Source: Streptomyces sp. NBC_00433 (lineage in GTDB: Bacteria > Actinomycetota > Actinomycetes > Streptomycetales > Streptomycetaceae). From it: a DNA stretch of 64,000 bases. The notes under the pieces were generated by a model. That model was not told the DNA's origin. It worked only from the letters and a program-made list of their open reading frames with translations, and made no database searches. Positions within the stretch are counted from its first letter, which is position 1, and each line of letters starts with the position of its first letter. Positions 26,658-34,716 of the stretch are shown here, in pieces. The DNA lies in the NCBI GenBank assembly GCA_036015235.1, contig CP107926.1:5041501-5105500 (forward strand). Reading direction: 5' to 3'. A program made the position numbers and the translations under genes.

Positions 26658-28067
26658 TCATCGGCGTTGATCGGCAATCAGCTCAAGGTAGCGGGCGTAC
26701 TGGGTGTCGGCGATCTGGCGGTTGCGGACAAGGCTTCCTTCTTCCATGCGGTAGGTGCGTTCGGGGTCACCCTTGAAGGAAAGCCAGTTGAAGGACGTGG
26801 TCACCCAAACATCGTCGTAGACAAGAACCTTGGCATGGGTGCTCTTCAGGCGCGTGAAGCTGAGTTTTTCGCGGTAGCGGTCGGCGAGGTTGGTGAGTTT
26901 ACGGACGGAGGCCGGGTCGGTCTTGGTGTCGTTCTCCTCGTAGCCGTAGGCAATGTCGACTTTGACTCCTTGTTTGACCCGTCGTTCGAGCTTGCTGAGG
27001 AAGTCAGTGGTGATGATTGCGTTCTTGATCCACGGAGAGATGATCAAGAGCCGACTGCGGGCGTTGGTGAGTGCGTCGTCGAGGACATCCGGATGCTCGA
27101 AGACGCCGATGGCTCGGATCTCGTCTGCCTGGGGCTGCTGAACTGCTGGCGGACCAGGCGTGGGGACGTGAGCGCCGAGCTGGAATGCGGCCTGTTCTGC
27201 ACGGTGCTGGGTGACCTCCTGCAGCGGTACGCGGGCCTTTTCAAGGTCGGGGTCCAGAAGCGGGCGTTCGGGGGGTGGCGCGACAGTGATGCCGAGGGCC
27301 TTGGCACCACCGTGGCCGATGAGGGCGAGTTCATGAGCCTGACTGAGTTCGCCGTCGACGACGATGCCGACTTCGATGTCGGTACGGTCCGCGTCGGCGT
27401 ACACCAGGAGTTTGACCGGCAGGACACGACGGGCCGGGGCCTGGGAGATGCCTTTGACCTGGAGGACTTCGCGTTTGTTGTTGCCGTTCTCGCGGAGCAG
27501 AGCGGTGATTTCGGCTGCGGTGATGTCTCCGTCGTTGACGGGCCCGGACCTTGCGACGGGCAGCATGATCATGCCGTTATCCTCGGCCTGCCCGCGCGGG
27601 ATGGTGGTGCGGCGGTCGTAGGGGGCTACTTTCCAAAGCATTTGGTCGTAGACGAGGGGCTGGTTGACCCGCACGGGTGCTACCGCGGCGGCCTTCTGGG
27701 CGGTGAGACGGCCCTTGTCTGTGAGCCGCAGGCCGGGGGCCCGGCCTGTGTCTGCGGCGGTTGGGCGGGCCCATTTGAGGTCGTCTGAGCCGAACAGTAC
27801 GGCGACGGTCCGGTCCACCATGTTTTCAGGCAGGCCGAGTAGGCCGGCGATGCCACGCGAGTTGCTCACGTTGTGGTCGACCAGCCGCAGTACGAATTCC
27901 TCCATGAGCGGGAGGTCCTTGCTGTCCTGTGCGAGAACCTCGGCGGTGATCCGGGCGACAGGCAGTGCGGCGTCGGCGATCTGGATGAGTTCGAGTCCGG
28001 GACGGGTGTTGTGGAAGCGGAGAGCTAGGAGGCTGTCGTCGCCGAAGGCGGGGCTAGAGGTAGGCAT
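26658..28067 (-). CDS. mkoB: PLD-family nuclease, MkoB-like component of Mokosh defence
   Basis: The C-terminal half has a phospholipase-D fold: RSRLLIISPWIKNAIITTDF, then RLKSTHAKVLVYDDVWVTTS with the HxKx4D catalytic motif near residue 411, then FNWLSFKGD. Only one HKD motif is visible, so it should dimerise. The N-terminal 250 residues are unassigned, with winged-helix-like parts (NSRGIAGLLGLPENMVDRTV). ATG 28067 overlaps the kinase-helicase stop by 14 nt, so the pair is translated together. A PLD nuclease coupled to a COG1112-type helicase is the layout reported for type I Mokosh anti-phage systems. Confidence 0.75.
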   Translation of the reverse strand: MPTSSPAFGDDSLLALRFHNTRPGLELIQIADAALPVARITAEVLAQDSKDLPLMEEFVLRLVDHNVSNSRGIAGLLGLPENMVDRTVAVLFGSDDLKWARPTAADTGRAPGLRLTDKGRLTAQKAAAVAPVRVNQPLVYDQMLWKVAPYDRRTTIPRGQAEDNGMIMLPVARSGPVNDGDITAAEITALLRENGNNKREVLQVKGISQAPARRVLPVKLLVYADADRTDIEVGIVVDGELSQAHELALIGHGGAKALGITVAPPPERPLLDPDLEKARVPLQEVTQHRAEQAAFQLGAHVPTPGPPAVQQPQADEIRAIGVFEHPDVLDDALTNARSRLLIISPWIKNAIITTDFLSKLERRVKQGVKVDIAYGYEENDTKTDPASVRKLTNLADRYREKLSFTRLKSTHAKVLVYDDVWVTTSFNWLSFKGDPERTYRMEEGSLVRNRQIADTQYARYLELIADQRR

Positions 28068-31000
28068 TACGGATCTCGCAGTCTTCCGGGTGGCCGCTCA
28101 TGTAGTCGAGGACGTCGCGCAGGGCGCCGGGCTTGCTGCGGCAGAAGCCAGCGTCGCCGACGATGATCAAGCCGTAGCGGGCGCGGGAGAGTGCGACGTT
28201 GATGCGGCGCCAGTAGGGCTGGCCGAGGAATCCGAAGCGGCCGCTGATGTTGCTGCGGGTCACAGAGAACACGACGAGATCGCATTCGCGGCCTTGTACG
28301 GCGTCGACGGAGAGCACTTCTGGAGCGATCTGTTTGAGTTTCAGGGAAGCTAGGCGTTTGGTGAGCTCTTCGACCTGACGGCCGTAGGGGGCGATCAGCA
28401 GGACTTCGAGGCGCTTGCCATCGGGAGTCTTGATCACCCCCTTGTCGATGGCCCGGTCGATGACTTCCAGGCGTCGCATCGCGAGCTGGACCTCAAGGCG
28501 GTTGGAGATGCTGGTCTGTGCGGCGGACTGCTCGTCCTCGCGACGGTTCGGCAGGGCGCTGGTGTCCAGCCACAGGACGGGTTTGTTGACCGTGCTGTAG
28601 CCCGGAAGGACATGGTCGTTCGGCGAGATCAGCTTGTTGCCGTAGAAGCAGCTGCTGATCATGTTGCCGATCGCCGGGGTCATCCGGTATTGCTCGCGCA
28701 GCAGGTGCTTGACGGGTGCCTCAGTGGAGTTGGCGAAGTACTGGAACAGGGTGGTCTTCACCAGTTCGGGGATGAGCTGGTGGTCAGCCATAATCTTTTC
28801 GTCGCGCAGCAGATCTTCATCGATGGGAGGCAGCTGGTTAGTGTCACCGACCAGCACCCACCGCTTAGCCCGGGCCATTGGCACCAGCGCCTCGGTCGCG
28901 GTCGCCTTGGAGGCCTCATCGAAGATACACAGGTCGAATTCGAGATCCCGGGCCGCCGGGTGGCCGAGGAAGCCGAGGGCGGTCCCGCCGATGACGCGCC
29001 GGGTGCGCAGGAAGCCCGCGATCAGGTTCTGGTCGGTGCCGATTCGCTGCAGCCATTCGCCCTGGAGGCGCAACAGATGCATCAGTTCCCTGCCGGTCCC
29101 GGCCGGGCCGAGGAGCGCCTCGACGACGTCGCGGGCATCTGCGGCGCTCATTTCCTCACGGAGGGTAAGTTCGCCGTCGAGCATGGTCTGCACTTCGGCA
29201 AACAGCTCTGCCCGCTGTTCGAGGAGCTGTTCTCGGCGTGCACGGGTGGTGACGACTTCCTCGCCGAGCTCCCTGGCTGAGGTGGTGCGCTCGGGCACAG
29301 GCTGGTTCGCCAGCTCGGCGAGGCGGGCCGTCACATGTGCGAGGTCGGCGGCCACAGCGGCGAGTTCTTCCAGCACCAAGGCCGCCTTGAGGTGACTGGG
29401 CTGCTGGCCGCTGTTGGCGGCCACGTGCTCCAGATGCCGTTCAGCGCGCGTCCGGACGCCCTGGGTCCACTTCTTGACTTGCCGGTCGAGCAGCAACGGC
29501 TGGGCACTTTCGGCGACCCGTGGATCGTCGACGCGGCCAAGGCGGACGAGCCCAGTGATGCCAGCATCTTCAAGGCGCTTGAGGGCGTTGTCGATGGCGA
29601 TGTGGGTCTGGCTGACGATGAGGATACGGGCAGTGGGATGCCGGCTGAGGGTCTGCTCGACGATCTCGGCGATCACGGTGGTCTTGCCGGTGCCGGGTGG
29701 TCCCTCGACGAGCAGTAGGTCCTGGGTGCCCAGGGCGTGGGCGACGACATCTCGTTTGCTCTGGTCGAGATCGGCGCGGACCCAGGTGGTGACCTCGGTG
29801 GGCGGGCCGACCTGAACGGCTCCGGGGTTATCGATGATCTGCCGCAGGTCAAGATTGGCGGTCTGGCCGGCGGCGACTGCGGTGAGTGCGTCGCGCTGCC
29901 GGTTGATCGCATTCTGGCTGGGCCCAAGGAAGGGCAGCAGTACACCCCGGGCAGGCAGGACAGCTTGGGGACGCGTCATTCGCAGGACGACGGTGTCGTC
30001 CGTGCGGTTGGTTATCTCGCCACGGTCGATGGGCCGACTGTAGGGGTACTCCGCGACGGACCATTCTTCGCCAATCTCGGCGGAGGTGTCGGGCGCGGCG
30101 AGATGGAAGACCCGGGTGCGCCCGCCACCTTCCGACCGTTCGTACTGGATCGGCTGCCGCCCGTTGGCCGCCGCCTCCTCGCGGGCTTCCAGAACACGGC
30201 GCCAGCCGTCGAACAGGTCTCCGAGCTGCTGACGCTTGCCCTCCTTGACCAGGATCTCGCGGGCGTCCAGTTCTGCGTCGAGACCGCCCAGCAGCAGGTT
30301 GAGGCCGTCATACGCCGGGTCCTCGCCCGGGTCGTTGAACGTCCAGGTGAGGATGGGGCCGAGTTTGAGGGCGGAGGCGCGACGCTTGGCCATCCATTCC
30401 TCTGCTCGCTCCTCCGCCGAGACGATGACGCATCGGTCGGGTTGCTCCTCGTCATTGACCAGGCGCAGGAACAGGCTCTGGCCGAACACCCGCACCGTGC
30501 CAGTGTCGACCTCGTCGCTCTGCGCGTTGTAGCCGTAGTCGACGTGAACGATGCCGGAGATGTCCGCCAACACCGTGTTCTTCACCGCATCCCAGTCGAT
30601 CTCTTCTCCAGCCGAGGCGGTGCTCAGGCTTTCGGCCGCGCGACGGGTCATCTTCAGCCAGAGCGCGTTGCGTTGGCGGGCGTCACGGTTTTCGCAGACC
30701 CGCTCAGCCTCCAAGAGCCGGTGTTCCAGCACGATGGCGTTGGCTGGCCGCTTCTTCGGGTCGAGGTCGATGCAAGTACTGAGGACATTGCGGATCTCGG
30801 TGTCGAGTTCCAGACCGTCGAGTACCGTCGCCAGATCGTGGTAGTCACGTGCCTGGCTGCGGGAGAGGACCTGAATGGCCAGGACCGCGTAGGCATAAAC
30901 GTCACGGACGTACGGGACTGTCTCACTCTGCTCGGGTGGCGAGTACAGGGCGGACCGGAAGTCTGCGACCGTCTCGTCAGTCACCGCCGCGGCCTTGGAC

Positions 31001-31482
31001 AGGATCTTGGCGATCCCGAAGTCGGCAAGCTTAACGGTGCCGTCACTGGCCAGCAGGACATTTCCCGGTTTCAGATCACGGTGCTCGATCTCCTTCTCGT
31101 GGGCATACGAGAGAGCGGAAGCCAGCGGTCCACCTATACGCGTGAAGTAGGCCGTCCAGTCAAGGGGACGGCCATCTGCCATCTCGTCCTTGAGGCTGCG
31201 GTCAATCCACTCCAGGGCGATGAAGTACCTCTCCAACCCTTGATCCCAGCCAGAGTCGAGCATCCGCACGATGTGGGGATGGTTCAGTGCCTTGAGCGCC
31301 GAGGTCTCCCGCTCCAGGAAGATCCGGGTGATCGCGTCGTCCTCGCGCTGTTTGAGCAGCTTCACAGCGACGTGGTCACCGCCAGCGCTCTCGATGTCCA
31401 CGGCCTTGCGGACCTCGGACAAACCCCCTGAGCGGGCCGCCTGATGGAGCAACAGAAACCGGCCGCTAATCGTCGTCCCCAC
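28054..31482 (-). CDS. mkoA: Ser/Thr kinase-SF1 helicase fusion, MkoA-like component of Mokosh defence
   Basis: GTG 31482 has AAGGAG 6 bp upstream. Residues about 8-280 are an active-looking Hanks kinase: VAVKLLKQ (lysine), HRDLKPGNVLL and LADFGIAK. Residues about 570-1140 are a UPF1-like SF1 helicase: LLVEGPPGTGKTTVIAEIVE (Walker A), LCIFDEAS (Walker B), VLVGDTNQLPP, LLREQYRMTPAIGNM, VDAVQGRECDLVVFS and INVALSRARYG. The middle is an unassigned regulatory region. With the overlapping PLD gene it fits Mokosh type I, proposed to sense and cut phage nucleic acid. All catalytic residues seen are intact. Confidence 0.85.
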   Translation of the reverse strand: MGTTISGRFLLLHQAARSGGLSEVRKAVDIESAGGDHVAVKLLKQREDDAITRIFLERETSALKALNHPHIVRMLDSGWDQGLERYFIALEWIDRSLKDEMADGRPLDWTAYFTRIGGPLASALSYAHEKEIEHRDLKPGNVLLASDGTVKLADFGIAKILSKAAAVTDETVADFRSALYSPPEQSETVPYVRDVYAYAVLAIQVLSRSQARDYHDLATVLDGLELDTEIRNVLSTCIDLDPKKRPANAIVLEHRLLEAERVCENRDARQRNALWLKMTRRAAESLSTASAGEEIDWDAVKNTVLADISGIVHVDYGYNAQSDEVDTGTVRVFGQSLFLRLVNDEEQPDRCVIVSAEERAEEWMAKRRASALKLGPILTWTFNDPGEDPAYDGLNLLLGGLDAELDAREILVKEGKRQQLGDLFDGWRRVLEAREEAAANGRQPIQYERSEGGGRTRVFHLAAPDTSAEIGEEWSVAEYPYSRPIDRGEITNRTDDTVVLRMTRPQAVLPARGVLLPFLGPSQNAINRQRDALTAVAAGQTANLDLRQIIDNPGAVQVGPPTEVTTWVRADLDQSKRDVVAHALGTQDLLLVEGPPGTGKTTVIAEIVEQTLSRHPTARILIVSQTHIAIDNALKRLEDAGITGLVRLGRVDDPRVAESAQPLLLDRQVKKWTQGVRTRAERHLEHVAANSGQQPSHLKAALVLEELAAVAADLAHVTARLAELANQPVPERTTSARELGEEVVTTRARREQLLEQRAELFAEVQTMLDGELTLREEMSAADARDVVEALLGPAGTGRELMHLLRLQGEWLQRIGTDQNLIAGFLRTRRVIGGTALGFLGHPAARDLEFDLCIFDEASKATATEALVPMARAKRWVLVGDTNQLPPIDEDLLRDEKIMADHQLIPELVKTTLFQYFANSTEAPVKHLLREQYRMTPAIGNMISSCFYGNKLISPNDHVLPGYSTVNKPVLWLDTSALPNRREDEQSAAQTSISNRLEVQLAMRRLEVIDRAIDKGVIKTPDGKRLEVLLIAPYGRQVEELTKRLASLKLKQIAPEVLSVDAVQGRECDLVVFSVTRSNISGRFGFLGQPYWRRINVALSRARYGLIIVGDAGFCRSKPGALRDVLDYMSGHPEDCEIRNAYL

Positions 31483-32028
31483 CCATTGCTCCTTGCTCCT
31501 TGGCTGCCGCGCAGCCGACCGCAGCTGCCATCTTGCCAGCGGCTTCATGGAGGATCAGCAGTTTGCCCCAAGTGGGTAGGGACTATCCCGGGGCATCGGG
31601 GGTTTGCAGGACGGGCGCGGGTCGAATACGCGGCGGCTGGCGGCACGGGAGATCCAGTGGATCCGCTGCCGGGGCGGCAACAGATCGTGTTCGAGGCTTC
31701 GCCAGCCGCGGTGAGAATGCGCTGGTAGTCCACCAATAGATCAGCTCCTCCGCTGCAGGCTGCCGGGGTGGGCGGGTAGGCGGGCGGAGCCGACTGCCGA
31801 CATTGGCACGGTCAGCGTCGTTGGGAGGCTGACCACTACTGCTGGGCTGCCACCAAAAACACAGATCCTACTGCTGGGCAGCGGTTTCGCACGCATGTCT
31901 CTCGAACGGGGAGCGACGCCTGGCGACCCGCCGACGGGACGACTAGGACAGCAAGAGAAGGCCCCCGCTGCTCGCAGCCGGCCTCTCGGCAGGGGCATCC
32001 GCCCACGCCCCCACGAAGGAGAACGATC
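31483..32028. other. Divergent region between defence operon and next genes
   Basis: There are 546 bases with no recognised gene. A short reverse frame at 31545-31736 has weak coding character. The region must hold the promoter of the kinase-helicase operon and the rightward promoter for 32029. No strong palindrome was found. Confidence 0.35.
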
Positions 32029-32067
32029 ATGACCGCCGTACATGCCGAGGACGAGGTGATCGCATGA
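32029..32067 (+). CDS. 12-residue leader ORF coupled to the next gene
   Basis: ATG 32029 follows a strong GAAGGAGA site (32015-32022) and encodes MTAVHAEDEVIA. The TGA at 32065-32067 overlaps the ATG of the next gene (32064). The downstream gene has only a weak RBS of its own, so this mini-ORF may load ribosomes for it. Confidence 0.45.
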   Translation: MTAVHAEDEVIA

Positions 32068-32504
32068 CCACCACCGACCTCGACCTCGACCAGCTTCCTC
32101 CGGACACCCTCGTCACCGAGAACGGTCGGATCACGCCGATCGGAGAACTGGTCATCGCGAAACTGGCGAAGGACCTGGCCGACACCTGCCGCGAGGCGGA
32201 CGACCCGCAGGCAGCTCCCCAGATGATCTTGGACATTCTTCCCAAGCAAATGGCGGAGATCGCCAGCCAGCGCACCACTGTCAACCCCAGCCCTCTCCGC
32301 AGCGCCCTCACCGGCCTTGTCGGGTCCCAGTGCATGGAGCGACGTCCCGGCCGGGACCCGCTCACCGGTGATCGGCTGGACGGCCAGCGGGACAACCACG
32401 ACACCTGGCCTGACCGCCTGCTGTGCACCCAGCAGCATGGCCACAGGGGTGACCACTGTGACGGCCTGAGGCGGAGCTGGCAACGAGGGGAGGTATCGGC
32501 ATGA
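32064..32504 (+). CDS. Hypothetical 146-residue protein
   Basis: MTTTDLDLDQLPPDTLVTEN starts an acidic N-terminal half with helices (LVIAKLAKDLADTCREADDP). The C-terminal half has HDTWPDRLLCTQQHGHRGDH, two cysteine/histidine clusters that might bind metal. Not recognised. Its stop overlaps the next start (ATGA at 32501-32504), forming a coupled chain of leader, this gene and the next. Confidence 0.55.
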   Translation: MTTTDLDLDQLPPDTLVTENGRITPIGELVIAKLAKDLADTCREADDPQAAPQMILDILPKQMAEIASQRTTVNPSPLRSALTGLVGSQCMERRPGRDPLTGDRLDGQRDNHDTWPDRLLCTQQHGHRGDHCDGLRRSWQRGEVSA

Positions 32505-33120
32505 CGATTCTTACCTGGGAGCGCTTTTTCTCCGTGTCGCTCCACTTGCGCCAAGGGGATGCTCTGGAAGGGAAGGCCATCAGCCTGCGCCGTGACGACG
32601 ACTGCTTCACCGTCACCTATGACCCCGAGGGGGCCTCTCCCTCGGCACGGCAGCCGTGCTCGCCCGCGCGCTCCTGGCGTCCGAAGGCATCACCGTTTCC
32701 GAGGTAGTCCTCGAAGGGCACGCCCCGGACTTGACGGCCTTGTATCGTGACGCCTCGAAGCTGCTCCTGGACGTGGAGATCACCAATGGGCCGAAGATCA
32801 CGGAACCCATGGTGAAGGTGGTCAGCCAGGACCCGACGCAGGCGGCGTACTTCATTCCCGAGGGATGGGATCTGTCCGACGCCCTTGACAGGCTGCCGGC
32901 TGCCTTCGCCGGGGCTCGGCCGAAGGTGGCGCGGAGCCTGAAACGCATCGAGCAGGCGAAGAAGGACTCTGGCGGCGAGGTCGACCACGCCCTCGACGTG
33001 GTGGCTGTTCTGGTAATGGAGACCGACGACCCGGAAGGCGTCTTCGAGGAAGTCCTGCGACTGTTCCGTCAGGTCGGCGCAGAGCCGAAGACGGCAGACA
33101 CGACTGCCTCCGCAGCCTGA
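32501..33120 (+). pseudogene. Hypothetical protein broken by a frameshift in a G-run
   Basis: The first frame runs MTILTWERFFSVSLHLRQGD to TYDPEG at about 32630, then turns arginine/proline-rich and stops at 32707. A second frame from about 32632 continues smoothly (LSLGTAAVLARALLASEG, then KLLLDVEITNGPKITEPMVK) to 33120. Adding one G to the G5 run at 32629-32633 joins them into one protein of about 206 residues. The family is not recognised. The lesion may be a mutation, a sequencing error or slippage-based switching. It is the last gene before att site 1. Confidence 0.65.
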
Positions 33121-33244
33121 GCCTTCCATTCATCACGGTCCGGAACTCAGCCCCGCCTGACCCCCTGCGCCTGACGAGACGGGAGGAGCGCAGGGAGGAC
33201 GCGTTCCCGAACAGCGCGGAGCCACGAGGAGAGCCTTCTCCGCA

Positions 33245-33474
33245 GTTGCAGTTCCAGTTGCATTCACCCCCGTTCAACACGGTCCGATCATCAGTTCCCG
33301 AGCCTCTCCATGGCAGGCCAGGGCGCTGACGAACCTGTCTGAACCCCAGGACGAACAGTTGGAAAGCGTGTTGGGGGCAACCCCTCACGAGTTCGAATCT
33401 CGTATCCTCCGCCAGTGCCTCACCGGGCACGACGTCGATGGCCCCCGCTGCTCGCAGCGGGGGCCATCGACGTT
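33245..33474 (+). repeat. att site 1, class A arms + tRNA-Ser 3' half + hairpin
   Basis: Class A arm repeats GTTGCAGT (33245) and GTTGCATT (33257) lie 12 bp apart. Exactly 116 bp after the first starts GGAAAGCGTG (33361), the 3' half of tRNA-Ser(GGA) from the anticodon to CCA (33414), including the T-loop GTTCGAATCTC. A perfect 18-bp hairpin follows (33433-33450 with 33455-33472). This is a displaced tRNA end of the kind left by tyrosine-recombinase integration. No 5' half is present, so no tRNA is made. Confidence 0.9.
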
Positions 33475-33562
33475 CGGGCTTGCGCCGGCGGGGCGGCCAT
33501 GTTCGGGCGGGCGGCTGTTCGGCCCGCTTCCGGGGCGGCCTTTCTGCCCGTACGGTGCAGGT

Positions 33563-34072
33563 GTGATCGTTACCCCGCCGCGGTCCGTCCTCTTCCTTGA
33601 CGTGGACGGACCGCTGTTCCCTTTCGGGGCGACGCGGGAGCAGTGCCCGGACGGTTATCCGACGTACGTGCCGCAGGGAACTGGCGGGAATCCGTGGCTG
33701 GCCAGAGTCGATCCCGCCCTCGGGCCGCGGCGGTTGGCGCTTCCGTGCGATCTGGCGTGAGCCACCACATGGGAGTCCGAGGCCAACGAGTGCCTCGCGC
33801 CGCTCCTGGGTCTGCCGCAGCCCCCCGTGGTGACCTGGCCGGAGCCCTCCGGGGAGCCCGAGCCTGCTGGCCTGTATTGGAAGACCCGCACTCTTCTCGG
33901 CTGGGCTGCCGGGCGCCCCGTCGCCTGGCTCGACGACGAGATCACCGACGCCGACCGCACCTGGGCCAACGCTCACCACCCCGCCCGAACCCTCCTGCAC
34001 CGCGTCGACCACCGTCACGGCCTCACCGCCGCGGATTTCGCCGCTCTTGAGAAGTGGCTGCGCGGCGAATAG
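33563..34072 (+). pseudogene. HAD-domain protein with an in-frame TGA
   Basis: Its twin at 51669 has the same 170-codon length and high identity. VLFLDVDGPLFPFG is the HAD nucleophile motif, of the type seen in HAD domains linked to RNA-repair proteins. At 33758-33760 a TGA replaces the TGG of the twin (DLA-stop-ATTWESEANE against DLVWATTWESEANE). The rest of the frame (VAWLDDEITDADRTWANAHH) is intact. Both copies share their upstream promoter region and both lie directly right of a class A att site. Confidence 0.85.
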
Positions 34073-34122
34073 CGGTGCTCACCGGATCGTCCCCGGTAGG
34101 ACCGTCGGGACTGAGTCGATCG

Positions 34123-34377
34123 ATGTCGGCCCCCTCCCTGCATCGCCACTGGGATGAAATGCTCTTTCAGGCGCAGGGTGGAATCGCGCCCAGCATGCTG
34201 GAAGTGTGGCCGGATGATCTTGAGGTTATGCGCTGGTACGGCTCCGAGGAACTTGAGAAGCTCGCCCACCCCTTGCCGACGATGTTCGGCGACGCAGACG
34301 CCGCGAATGCCTACGAACGATCGAAGCCCCGAGTGAATGGAATTCGGCGCGGCACTTGGGAATCCCGTAACGCCTGA
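34123..34377 (+). CDS. Hypothetical 84-residue protein
   Basis: MSAPSLHRHWDEMLFQAQGG starts at ATG 34123, though the frame is open from 34054. It is acidic in the middle (EVWPDDLEVMRWYGSEELEK) and basic at the end (NGIRRGTWESRNA). Not recognised. It follows the HAD gene by about 50 bp. Confidence 0.4.
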   Translation: MSAPSLHRHWDEMLFQAQGGIAPSMLEVWPDDLEVMRWYGSEELEKLAHPLPTMFGDADAANAYERSKPRVNGIRRGTWESRNA

Positions 34378-34716
34378 GGTTTCTCCGTGGAATCAGGTTG
34401 CCGAGGGGGATCGAGGGGTCAGCAGGCTGATTGTTCTGCTGTCGCAGCATCAACGCAGACACTCTTTTCGAACATCATGGGATTATCATCCCCACTTGCT
34501 CCGTGGGGAGCTCCTTGCCTCAGGCGGCGACCCGTGAGCTGTAGTTATTGGCCGTTGAGGTATCCAGTCTCGTCGCTGGATGGGAGGGGCGGCTGCGGTA
34601 CTCGCTGGCCCGAGCCGATCTCCATGGGAGGATGCAAATTTCGCTGGGGAGGGGGGAGTTGCCACTGCTACTATCGCTCGGCTCGCCGCAGAGGCGGGTC
34701 TGAGGGAGGGGTATTC
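34378..34716. other. Intergenic region before the secreted protein
   Basis: No gene is supported in these 339 bases. The only clear signal is the purine-rich RBS (GAGGGAGGGG, 34702-34711) of the next gene. No repeat or hairpin stands out. Confidence 0.35.

Noticed and set aside
33361..33414. A functional tRNA-Ser gene at each att site
   Set aside because: Only the 3' half from the anticodon is present; the D-arm and the 5' acceptor GGAGGAT are absent at every copy.
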